A DNA stretch of 20,600 nucleotides. It comes from CALZKI01 sp964567585 (GTDB taxonomy: Bacteria; Bacillota; Clostridia; Lachnospirales; Lachnospiraceae). The stretch spans positions 1 to 20,600 of the forward strand of contig CAZMND010000032.1 in NCBI GenBank assembly GCA_964567585.1. Direction: 5' to 3'. How positions within the stretch are numbered: the first letter of the stretch is position 1; each line of letters starts with the position of its first letter. The notes beneath the pieces are model-generated. The model saw nothing but the letters and a program-made list of their open reading frames with translations, was not told the DNA's origin and searched no databases. The position numbers and the translations under genes are program-made. Below, in pieces: positions 5,905 to 13,800 of this stretch.

Positions 5905-8900
5905 TTGAGACCGGAAATCAGTCAGATATTAGAAGGTAATTTTGTATATGAAACCGGAAATATAGAGTTTTCCTGCTCCAGAATAGAAATTGAACTGGAA
6001 GACAGTTCGGTTTATGAAGGCGAATTCTCAATTCTTGCAGACCTTAACGGACCATTTAATGGTAAGGTTACGACATCGGACCATCGTATGGTATGTCATA
6101 ATCCGGAGTTTGATGAGAATGAAGCGGTAATCCGTTTTTCGTTTGATGCATCATTTATGCAGCCGGGCGATGTAGAAAAGGGATACTTCTATGTGGTTTC
6201 GAATCAGGGCGAGGCATATCTATCTTACGTGGTAAGTATTGTCCATAAAGTTCCAAAGTCATCTCTTGGCAGCATCCGCAATTTGTTCCATTTTGCAAAT
6301 CTTGCAAAGAGCAATTGGGATGAGGCTTTAAGTCTGTTTTATAAAGAGGAATTTGAAAGCGTATTTTCGGGCGTTGACCGTAAATATTATGATGCGTATA
6401 AAAGTCTTTCCAAATATTCGGGAAATGAACAGAATATGGAAGAGTTTCTTTTATATATCAATAAAAAGCAGGCAGTAAATTATACGCCGAATACATATCA
6501 GTTGGAATTTGAAAACGTATCAGAAATTCTTGCGAATGAAATTATGATAACAAGAAATGGCTGGGGATATACGTTTTTAAGAATAGAAGCAGAAGGCGAC
6601 TTTTTGTCAGTGGAAAACAGTTTCCTTGCAAGTGAACATTTTCTGGGAAATTATTGTAAACCACTTTTCTATATTCATCCGGAAGGACTTCATGACGGAA
6701 ATAATTACGGACGAATTATTTTTTCAAACAGTTTCACATCCTTTGAAGTAAAAATATGTGTGAAGCAAAAGTGGGGGACACCGAAGCGCGTGCGTGAGAG
6801 AAGAGAAAGACAGCGTCTTATTGTTTCGCTTATGGAATATTATCAGGCATTTCGTGTGAAACAAATCAGTTCTGCAATATGGCTCAAGGAGACTTCGCGC
6901 ATAGTAGACAGAATGCTTTTGAACGATGAAACGGATACTGTGGCGAGATTGTTCCAGGCACAAATTCTTATTACGGAAAAAAGGGTAAATGAGGCTAAGT
7001 GGGTTCTGGATAGAGCAGAGCAGTTGTTTGTGAAAAATGAAGAGACAGATAGGGATTTATATGCCTATTATTTATATTTGACATCGTTAAACAGCAAGGA
7101 GGAAGCCTATGTAAACAAGGTGACCGATATGATGATGTCAATGTATGAAGAAACTCCGGATAATTCTTATATTGCATGGTTTTTACTGTTCTTATCCGAA
7201 GAACTGTCAAAAAATGCATATACGAAGTGGAGTTTTTTGGAAGAACAGTTTTATAAAGGTTCGAGCAGCCCGTTGTTTTATATTGAAGCATTTGTTTTGA
7301 TGAATGCATCGCCCAGTCTTTTGACAAAGCTGGATGAGTTTGAAGTGCAGGTACTTATGTACGGTGCAAAGAAAAAACTAATTGGCAAGGAACTTATGAG
7401 ACAGTTCCACTATTTGCTTGAAAAGAATAAAGGGTATGATTCACTTTTATTTAAGGTGCTTGAAAAACTGTATGAGATATACGGGGATGATAATACCCTG
7501 ATGCATATTTGCAGTATGCTGATTAAAGGGAATATCTCGGATAATCGGTACTTTAAATGGTATGAACTGAGTGTTGAGAGGAATTTAAAAATTACCAGAT
7601 TATATGAGTTTTATATGCTTTCAGTGGATAAAGCATCCTTAAGACAACTACCGAAAATCATTATAATGTATTTTAATTACAACAGTAATTTAGATTATGA
7701 TACCAATGCATATTTGTATGCATGTATTGTAAGATATGCGGATAAAATTGGAGAGTTTTGGGACAATTATCGTCCGCAGATAGAGCGTTTTGTTATGGAA
7801 CAGGTTTCCAAAGACCGAATCAGTAAAAATCTTGCCTATCTGTATAAGACGGTATTCAATGAGAGAATGTTGAATACTGAGTATGCGAATCATATCGCAC
7901 CACTTATTTTTGCGCACTTAATCAAAGTGGAGTCGAAGGAGATGCGATATTGTGTAGTAAAATCACAGTATGATAAGGTGGAGGAGATATATCCGATTCA
8001 AAATGGACAGGCAATTGTTTATTTATACGGTTCAGAGCATACAATCAGTTTTGAAGATGTATACAGAAACAGATATATGTCATCGGTTCATTATATTACG
8101 GAAAAACTGCTTCTGCCGGCTAAGATGGCGAAGCAGATAGCGCCATTTGTACAGGAATGTCCGGGCTTTGACGGATATATGATTGAAATCAGCAAAGACA
8201 CAGGCTATATTGATGAAACACAAGTAGTGCGTTACGAACGATTAATGGTTGTGGAACATTTGAAGGACCGTTACAGACAGCGGATTATGGTTGCACTTTT
8301 GCAATACTATTACGATAAAGATTGTATTGAACAAATGGATGAAGTGCTCAGTATGATAGACGGCGGTCAGTTGGATATAGACCTTCGATGCGAAGTGATA
8401 CGCCTGTTTGTTTTACGTGGTATGAATGAGGAAGCGTACAGTTTTGTACGTGATTACGGAATAAGCGGTTTGGATGTTAAAACGCTTATGAAAATTACCA
8501 GCAGACGTATTGAAGAGAATATGGTAGTCAGGGACGAAGTTCTTTTGGATTTAGCATATTTTTGTTTTAAAAAGGGAAAATATGATACCAATATTTTGCA
8601 ATATCTGGTGTACTATTTTGAAGGCTTGTCTAAGGATATGCGTGATATCTGGCAGGCGGCGGAATCCTTTGATGTGGATAACAGAGAATTGTGTCAAAGA
8701 TGTTTGGAGCAGGTGCTTTATTCGGGAGCGTATATCAGTGATCTTTTGGAAATATACAAATCATACAAAAAAGGTTATGTAGAACCGGAATTGGAACACA
8801 GCTTCCTGGCACAATGGTCTTATGATTATTTTGTAAAAGACAGATTAGTTACGGCTTACATCTTTGAACAGGTGGCAAGCGTCTACGAGAACTACGAGTG

Positions 8901-9459
8901 GTTGCTTGTGGAGAAACTGGCGTACATCAAGTTTTTTGCTGAAAACAGAGATGCATTAAAAGAAGAAACAAGGAATGTGGCAATTGTTTTTATTAGGGAG
9001 TTGCTTGCGGGAAGTGTATTTCTTCCATTTTTCTTAGAATATGTCCGGGAAGTTCCTGAGCTCAGGGTGTATGAGGACAAGGTATTCATAGAATACAAGG
9101 GTGATCCAAACGGAAAGGCTGTATTGCACTATGTAGTAGAACTTGGCGATGGTGAAGGCGGCGAGTATTGTACGGAAGAAATGCGCAATGTCTACGGTGG
9201 TGTATATTGTAAGGAATTTGTACTGTTTTACGGAGAGGTACTTCAATATTACATTATGGAAGAAGTTGACGGGAAGGCACAGCTTACGGAAAGTAATACG
9301 ATACAAAGAACAGATATGGCCGGTGGAAACGATGAAGGCAGATATAATATGCTCAATGATATTGCCATTAGTAAAACAATGCAGGATTACGAAACTCTGG
9401 ATGAACTGTTAGAGGAGTACTATAAGAAAGAATATCTTGTAGAAGACTTGTTTAGTTAA
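5905..9459 (+). CDS. Large cytosolic scaffold: tandem Ig-like domains plus helical solenoid (DUF5717-like)
   Basis: 1184 residues, function unknown. It resembles a Lachnospiraceae family I believe is DUF5717. Residues about 18-115 form a beta-sandwich with landmarks TSDHRMVC (57-64) and GYFYVVSNQGEAYLSYVV (93-110); a helical insert follows, then a second beta-sandwich at about 195-290. A very basic linker (KRVRERRERQR, 294-304) leads into some 700 residues of alternating helices with TPR-like character, for example around 345-375. A beta-rich domain follows at roughly 1045-1125, then an acidic helical tail. There is no signal peptide or membrane segment. The start is TTG: AGGTGA sits just upstream, the next upstream in-frame stop is at 5872-5874, and no ATG or GTG lies between. 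It is first in a four-gene operon, 22 bases before the Hsp70-like gene. A scaffolding role is inferred from architecture and context only. Confidence 0.85.
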   Translation: MRPEISQILEGNFVYETGNIEFSCSRIEIELEDSSVYEGEFSILADLNGPFNGKVTTSDHRMVCHNPEFDENEAVIRFSFDASFMQPGDVEKGYFYVVSNQGEAYLSYVVSIVHKVPKSSLGSIRNLFHFANLAKSNWDEALSLFYKEEFESVFSGVDRKYYDAYKSLSKYSGNEQNMEEFLLYINKKQAVNYTPNTYQLEFENVSEILANEIMITRNGWGYTFLRIEAEGDFLSVENSFLASEHFLGNYCKPLFYIHPEGLHDGNNYGRIIFSNSFTSFEVKICVKQKWGTPKRVRERRERQRLIVSLMEYYQAFRVKQISSAIWLKETSRIVDRMLLNDETDTVARLFQAQILITEKRVNEAKWVLDRAEQLFVKNEETDRDLYAYYLYLTSLNSKEEAYVNKVTDMMMSMYEETPDNSYIAWFLLFLSEELSKNAYTKWSFLEEQFYKGSSSPLFYIEAFVLMNASPSLLTKLDEFEVQVLMYGAKKKLIGKELMRQFHYLLEKNKGYDSLLFKVLEKLYEIYGDDNTLMHICSMLIKGNISDNRYFKWYELSVERNLKITRLYEFYMLSVDKASLRQLPKIIIMYFNYNSNLDYDTNAYLYACIVRYADKIGEFWDNYRPQIERFVMEQVSKDRISKNLAYLYKTVFNERMLNTEYANHIAPLIFAHLIKVESKEMRYCVVKSQYDKVEEIYPIQNGQAIVYLYGSEHTISFEDVYRNRYMSSVHYITEKLLLPAKMAKQIAPFVQECPGFDGYMIEISKDTGYIDETQVVRYERLMVVEHLKDRYRQRIMVALLQYYYDKDCIEQMDEVLSMIDGGQLDIDLRCEVIRLFVLRGMNEEAYSFVRDYGISGLDVKTLMKITSRRIEENMVVRDEVLLDLAYFCFKKGKYDTNILQYLVYYFEGLSKDMRDIWQAAESFDVDNRELCQRCLEQVLYSGAYISDLLEIYKSYKKGYVEPELEHSFLAQWSYDYFVKDRLVTAYIFEQVASVYENYEWLLVEKLAYIKFFAENRDALKEETRNVAIVFIRELLAGSVFLPFFLEYVREVPELRVYEDKVFIEYKGDPNGKAVLHYVVELGDGEGGEYCTEEMRNVYGGVYCKEFVLFYGEVLQYYIMEEVDGKAQLTESNTIQRTDMAGGNDEGRYNMLNDIAISKTMQDYETLDELLEEYYKKEYLVEDLFS

Positions 9460-9481
9460 AAAGTAAGAAAGGAGGATAACT

Positions 9482-10765
9482 ATGTTACTGGGTAGAAAAA
9501 GTGATACAAGAATGCAGGAGAATGATTGTGTAGTCATCGGCTATGATTTAAGTGATTATAATGCACAAATCAGTTATTGCCCGCTGGATTCATACGAAGC
9601 AGAAACAGTGTCCTCCGTTATGGGAAATCAGGTTTATGATATTCCGACAGTGCTTTGTAAGAGACTGGAAGTGAATCAGTGGTATTACGGAAGAGAAGCT
9701 TTAAAACAGGCAGAAAGTGGCGCCGGTACACTGGTGGAGGGGCTCTTTGAGAAAGCGAGAAAGCAAATCCCGGTCATTGTAGAGGATGAAGAGTATGACC
9801 CTGTGCTTTTACTATCACTGTTTGTTAAGAAGAGTTTTTCAATTTTAAGTGCGGTTGTACCATTAAGTAAAATTGCCGGAGTTATGTTTTCAACGGGAAT
9901 TATTGATGAACAGAATGTGAAAATTTTCAATACGATAGTAGAAGGTCTTTCTCTGAAAACAGATATGATATTTTTCCAAAGCCATGTGGAAAGTTTGTAT
10001 TTCTATACGATCCATCAGCCGAAGGATGTTTGGAACGGACAGGTTCTGGCATGCGAATATGAAAAAGATATGATGATAACGCACAGGTTGGAGTTTAATC
10101 AGAATACAACTCCGGTGGTTGCTTTTTCGGAAACGGAGAAATACAATAATATCGAAATCGGCAACAAGGACCGGAACTTTTTGAATATTTTACATAAAAA
10201 CTGCGATGGAAGATATGTATCTTCTATTCAACTTATAGGTAACGGATATAAGGAAGAATGGTATAAGGATTCTCTGAAATATATGTGTATTAACAGGAGA
10301 GTATTTGCCGGAAACAACTTATATAGTAAAGGTGCATGTTACGGTGTACTGGAAAAAATCCGTCCTAGCGAGGTTGGCAGGGAATATATTTATCTGGGAA
10401 AAGATAAGCTTAAGGCCAATGTGGGTATGGATGTTATGAAACGGGGACAGAATTCGTACCTTGTGCTTTTGAATGCAGGTGTAAACTGGTATGAAGTCGG
10501 TGCGGCGGTAGAATTTATTATACCAAAAGACAATGTGCTTGAGTTTAGAATTTCATCACTTACCGGAAATAAGGTTTATAAAGAAACGATGGTTTTGGAT
10601 GAACTTCCGGAAAGAAAAGCAGGTACCACAAGAGTGAGACTTCAAATGAAGATGGTTTCGGATGACACCATTCATGTGGAAGTAGAAGATTTGGGCTTTG
10701 GAGATTTTTATCCGGCTACAAATAAAAAGTGGGAAAAAGAAATTGTTTTAAATATTAAGGAGTAG
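9482..10765 (+). CDS. Degenerate Hsp70/actin-fold protein (DUF5716-like)
   Basis: 427 residues with the overall plan of an Hsp70. Near the N-terminus VVIGYDLSDYNAQISY (17-32) sits where DnaK has GIDLGTTNS, and IPTVLCKR with WYYGREAL (54-74) matches the PSVV/VGxxA region. SSIQLIGNGY (247-256) and NLYSKGACYGVLE (279-291) correspond to the adenosine-binding and following helix region. Residues about 300-427 look like a beta-type substrate-binding domain, ending in EVEDLGFGDFYP. The glycine-rich phosphate-2 loop (DLGGGT in DnaK) is absent: the expected place reads VLACEYEKDMM (188-198), and the phosphate-1 Gly-Thr is Ser-Asp. It may therefore bind nucleotide poorly and act as a structural or client-binding module. 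A strong AAAGGAGG (9468-9475) precedes the ATG. I believe the family is DUF5716, from memory. The fold assignment is inference from motif order. Confidence 0.82.
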   Translation: MLLGRKSDTRMQENDCVVIGYDLSDYNAQISYCPLDSYEAETVSSVMGNQVYDIPTVLCKRLEVNQWYYGREALKQAESGAGTLVEGLFEKARKQIPVIVEDEEYDPVLLLSLFVKKSFSILSAVVPLSKIAGVMFSTGIIDEQNVKIFNTIVEGLSLKTDMIFFQSHVESLYFYTIHQPKDVWNGQVLACEYEKDMMITHRLEFNQNTTPVVAFSETEKYNNIEIGNKDRNFLNILHKNCDGRYVSSIQLIGNGYKEEWYKDSLKYMCINRRVFAGNNLYSKGACYGVLEKIRPSEVGREYIYLGKDKLKANVGMDVMKRGQNSYLVLLNAGVNWYEVGAAVEFIIPKDNVLEFRISSLTGNKVYKETMVLDELPERKAGTTRVRLQMKMVSDDTIHVEVEDLGFGDFYPATNKKWEKEIVLNIKE

Positions 10766-10769
10766 TTTA

Positions 10770-11606
10770 GTGAGTCTGGTAGTATTGTGTATAGGAAAAA
10801 GAGCAGAAATTCCATATTGTGTACCTGTCACCGGAATGAATATTTATTCCGTGGAAGAGTTGTGCTATTTTTTCAGAGAAAATGCATTCCTACTGGATGA
10901 TGGCATAGTCAACCGTCAACTGATTGAGTGGCTGGAGTATCAGTGCGATTTGCCTGAATTGGCGGAGTTTTTATATCCGCTTTGCAAAAATGATGGTAAT
11001 GTGGAAGTGTTTGTCAGGACAATCGTGGAATATACCGGATATTTTGCCGGTATGGAAGAAGAAAAGGTCATTAATGCAGTACGTGATTGCTCCGGCAGAA
11101 GCGTAGGGGAAAGAAAGAAGACCCGTGCGGATTATTATTTGAATAATGGAAAGTATGAATTGGCAATTAAAGAATATGAACTGCTTTTGAAAGAGAGAGA
11201 AGGCTGTATAGTGACTTCCTTTGAGGGTGGTATTTATCATGGAATGGGTGTTGCCTTTGCAAAAATGTTTCTGTTTGAACAGGCGGACTACTATTTCGAA
11301 AAGGCTTATGCGGCTTTGAATGAGGAAAAAATTGCATTTCAGATGTTGGCTGCAAAACGTCTTTATTTGTCAGAACAGGCTTATATTTGTTATGTGGCAG
11401 ACCATCCGGAACTTTTCAATATTTCTCAGGATTTGGAGGAAAGACTGAATGAGTCTGAAAAGTTGTGGCAGGTTTCTGAAAAGAAGAAACAGCTTGATGA
11501 TTTGAAAGAGTGTAAATATATTGGTGAAGCGCAGCTTTACTATGAAGAGATTGAACGAATGACAAACCGTTTGAAGGAAAACTTCAGAAAGTGTTTACAG
11601 GAGTAG
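10770..11606 (+). CDS. Small TPR-like helical protein, third gene of the operon
   Basis: 278 residues, family not recognised. The N-terminal part (1-110) is mixed alpha/beta with IPYCVPVTGMNIYSVEELCY at 14-33. Residues about 119-185 contain two TPR-like helical hairpins (ADYYLNNGKYELAIKEYELL, then a pair around GMGVAFAKM and QADYYFEKAY). Residues about 222-275 are charged and probably coiled coil. No signal peptide or membrane segment is present. It starts at GTG 10770, four bases after the stop of the Hsp70-like gene; the AAGGAG ribosome binding site (10757-10762) lies inside the end of that gene, so translation of the two is probably coupled. TPR modules usually bind peptide tails of partners, and in this setting the Hsp70-like protein or the large scaffold are obvious candidates; this is inference. 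Confidence 0.82.
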   Translation: MSLVVLCIGKRAEIPYCVPVTGMNIYSVEELCYFFRENAFLLDDGIVNRQLIEWLEYQCDLPELAEFLYPLCKNDGNVEVFVRTIVEYTGYFAGMEEEKVINAVRDCSGRSVGERKKTRADYYLNNGKYELAIKEYELLLKEREGCIVTSFEGGIYHGMGVAFAKMFLFEQADYYFEKAYAALNEEKIAFQMLAAKRLYLSEQAYICYVADHPELFNISQDLEERLNESEKLWQVSEKKKQLDDLKECKYIGEAQLYYEEIERMTNRLKENFRKCLQE

Positions 11607-11609
11607 TAT

Positions 11610-12803
11610 ATGGGATTGATCCAAAAATTTTTGCAGTGGCAGAAGAAAAAATTTCATATAAAAAAAGAAGCCGTTGAGAATGAAGAAGAATGGTCAGATA
11701 CCAATCTGAATCGTGAATTTATAAATTTTCACGATAAAAAGCAAAGACAGGATTATGTGAGTGCCTGTCTGGAACGTATGGCAGAAGCTTCTAATAAAAT
11801 CGATGAACTTACGGGTGAGTATAACGTGGTGACGGCTTACTTGCAGGATACGGAGGAAATCGATGCCCTTCCGAAGGAAATAAGAGTCCAGATTGATTAT
11901 GATGCAAAAAAGATTGTTTCGGCACAGCGTGACAGAAGCCATTATCTGGATAGTGCCAATCGTATGCCGGATGATAAATACGAAAGACTGGAACGTATGG
12001 AGGATGAGGTCCCGGACGGTATTAAGAAGCTGAAAAAAGAAGAAGAATACCAGGTGCTTGTAAAGCGGGATTTGAGCCGTTTAGACAGTGAAAAATATGC
12101 ATATTTGTACCGCTTGGATGAGGCGGAAAATGCAATTGCCAATCTGAAAGGTATGACGGGGATTTGTCTGGGAGCGTTGGCAGTATGCGTTGTTATGCTT
12201 CTGATTATGCAGTTTGGTTTTGAAATGGATACAACCATTGGCTATCTGATTGTGGTGGCAGCAGCGGCAATTACCCTGACAGTTCTGTTTGTGAAATACA
12301 GTGATGCCGTAAAGGAAGAGACAACGGTGGAAAACTGTATTGCAAAGATTGTTACGTTGCAAAATAAAGTAAAAATCCGATACATCAATAACAAGCAGCT
12401 TTTGGATTATTTATATTTAAAATATGGTGTTGCGAAGGCGGCAGAGCTGGAAGAACTTTGGAACAAATATTCTGAAGAAAAGAATGAACGAAAGAAGTTC
12501 GAGAAAGCGGAAGAGGATTTGGTTTTTTATAAGAAGTCTCTTGTAAAAAATCTTGCAAAATATCGGATAAAAGATCCGGAGATTTGGATTAAACAGGCGG
12601 CGGCTCTTGTGGATCCGAAGGAAATGGTAGAGATAAGACATGAACTTATCGGTAGAAGACAGGCGCTTCGTAATCAGATGGAAAATAACAAGGATATCGC
12701 AGAAAAGGCGCAGGAAGAGGTTAGAGATTTATCCAATTCTTATCCGGAGTACACAATGGAAATTATGGAAATGGTTGCATCTTACGAGGAAAAGTTCAAG
12801 TAA
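11610..12803 (+). CDS. Membrane hairpin with long helical, coiled-coil arms, fourth gene of the operon
   Basis: 397 residues, family not recognised. Residues 1-180 are highly charged and helical. Two hydrophobic segments follow at about 182-203 (MTGICLGALAVCVVMLLIM) and 208-229 (TIGYLIVVAAAAITLTVLFV), separated by only a few residues. Residues 235-397 are again charged helix with coiled-coil character. The two segments make a hairpin, so both arms should lie on the same side. The N-terminus has no signal peptide and is basic (QWQKKKFHIKK), which points to the cytoplasm. This makes it the likely membrane anchor for the other three products. The ATG at 11610 follows the previous stop by three bases, with AGGAG overlapping that stop, so translational coupling is likely. 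No terminator is visible behind it, so some transcripts may run into the ABC importer genes. Confidence 0.85.
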   Translation: MGLIQKFLQWQKKKFHIKKEAVENEEEWSDTNLNREFINFHDKKQRQDYVSACLERMAEASNKIDELTGEYNVVTAYLQDTEEIDALPKEIRVQIDYDAKKIVSAQRDRSHYLDSANRMPDDKYERLERMEDEVPDGIKKLKKEEEYQVLVKRDLSRLDSEKYAYLYRLDEAENAIANLKGMTGICLGALAVCVVMLLIMQFGFEMDTTIGYLIVVAAAAITLTVLFVKYSDAVKEETTVENCIAKIVTLQNKVKIRYINNKQLLDYLYLKYGVAKAAELEELWNKYSEEKNERKKFEKAEEDLVFYKKSLVKNLAKYRIKDPEIWIKQAAALVDPKEMVEIRHELIGRRQALRNQMENNKDIAEKAQEEVRDLSNSYPEYTMEIMEMVASYEEKFK

Positions 12804-12827
12804 TTCTACAGTTGTAATATAATTTGG

Positions 12828-12855
12828 TTGACAGTTATTTAAGAAATGTGATAAT
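12828..12855 (+). promoter_or_regulatory. Promoter of the amino-acid importer operon
   Basis: TTGACA (12828-12833), a 16-base spacer, and GATAAT (12850-12855) preceded by TGT, which makes an extended -10. Predicted start about 12862. One of the two strongest SigA-like promoters in the window. Confidence 0.75.
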
Positions 12856-12866
12856 ATGACACCGTG

Positions 12867-12894
12867 TTAACAATTTAGCGTGATAAATCGTTAA
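12867..12894. repeat. 28-base palindrome in the importer leader, possible operator
   Basis: Left arm TTAAC-A-ATTTA (12867-12877) and right arm TAAAT-C-GTTAA (12884-12894) flank GCGTGA. Ten of eleven arm positions pair; the only mismatch is A with C. It begins about 5 bases after the predicted start and ends 10 bases before the GGAGGG ribosome binding site. A position just downstream of the start suits a repressor operator; an AU-rich RNA hairpin is the alternative. The cognate factor is not recognised. Confidence 0.6.
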
Positions 12895-12917
12895 AGGATT
12901 AGACGGAGGGATATATT

Positions 12918-13700
12918 ATGAAAAAGTTAGTTTCTATTTTACTTATGGTTGCAATGGCGGCTACATTATTGGTAGGCTGTGGCAACGATGACAAAACTTT
13001 AATTGTTGGATTCGACGCAGAATTTCCACCATATGGTTATCAGGACGATAACGGAGAATATGTTGGTTTTGACTTGGATTTGGCAGCAGAAGTTTGTGAA
13101 AGAAATGGTTGGGAATTAGTAAAACAGCCAATCAACTGGGATTCCAAAGATATGGAATTGGATGCAGAAACAATTGACTGTATCTGGAATGGTTTTACAA
13201 TGACAGGTCGTGAAGAACAGTATACATGGACTTGTGCTTACATAGATAACAGCCAGGTATTTGTTGTAAAAGCAGATTCAGGTATTGCATCACAGGATGA
13301 CCTTGCAGGTAAAAACGTTGGTGTTCAGGCAGATTCTTCAGCACTTGCTGCTTTAGAAGATACAGAAGAAGGCGGCGCAGCAGATCTTGCAGCTACATTT
13401 GCTTCTTTAACACAGTACGGTGATTACAACACAGGTTTTATGGAATTAGAATCAGGTGTTATCGATGCACTTGCAATGGATATCGGTGTTGCACAGTATC
13501 AGATTGATGCCCGTGGCGATGACTTTGTAATGCTTGAAGAAAAATTAGCTACAGAACAGTACGCAGTAGGTTTCAAACTTGGAAATACAGAATTAAGAGA
13601 TAAATTAGAAAAAACTTTATTAGAAATGGCTGAAGATGGAACAGTACTTGAAATTGCAAAAGAATGGGGTCTTGAAGACCAGCTTTGCATCGGCAAATAA
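12918..13700 (+). CDS. Amino-acid ABC transporter substrate-binding lipoprotein
   Basis: A 260-residue family 3 solute-binding protein that captures a polar amino acid outside the membrane and delivers it to the downstream permease. The signal peptide ends in a canonical lipobox LVGC with lipidated Cys21. The binding fold begins LIVGFDAEFPPYGY (28-41) and continues with GEYVGFDLDLAAEV (46-59). GFTMTGRE (92-99) supplies R98, the residue that in this family clamps the ligand carboxylate, and D188 in ALAMDIGVA is the likely amino-group ligand. Length is normal for the family. The substrate cannot be fixed from sequence; glutamine, cystine or another polar amino acid are all possible. The ATG has GGAGGG (12905-12910) at good spacing. 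Confidence 0.93.
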   Translation: MKKLVSILLMVAMAATLLVGCGNDDKTLIVGFDAEFPPYGYQDDNGEYVGFDLDLAAEVCERNGWELVKQPINWDSKDMELDAETIDCIWNGFTMTGREEQYTWTCAYIDNSQVFVVKADSGIASQDDLAGKNVGVQADSSALAALEDTEEGGAADLAATFASLTQYGDYNTGFMELESGVIDALAMDIGVAQYQIDARGDDFVMLEEKLATEQYAVGFKLGNTELRDKLEKTLLEMAEDGTVLEIAKEWGLEDQLCIGK

Positions 13701-13712
13701 GTAAAGTTATGC

Positions 13713-13744
13713 GGCATATCGGGGCAACCCGGTATGCCTCTTTT
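13713..13744 (+). terminator. Intra-operon hairpin, probable partial terminator
   Basis: GGCATA-T-CGGG (13713-13723) pairs with CCCG-G-TATGCC (13728-13738) through one wobble pair, closed by a GCAA tetraloop of the GNRA type and followed by TCTTTT. The 11-pair stem lies between the binding-protein and permease genes. The U-tract is short and interrupted, so it should leak and may also protect the 3' end of the binding-protein mRNA. The usual effect of such hairpins is more binding protein than permease. Confidence 0.75.
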
Positions 13745-13800
13745 GACGTTTATAACGTGATTGTGAAGTGAGCAGGATGTGCTTGCGTTTTGGAGGATTT

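Noticed and set aside
5905..12803. Four-gene operon as an antiphage defence or secretion system
   Set aside because: I saw no nuclease, protease, deaminase, NTPase of STAND type, pore-forming or sheath/tube component, and no neighbouring mobile element; base composition matches the rest of the window.
13746..13758. ACGTT-TAT-AACGT palindrome before the permease gene
   Set aside because: Five-base arms in an AT-rich spacer are expected by chance, and no promoter accompanies it.
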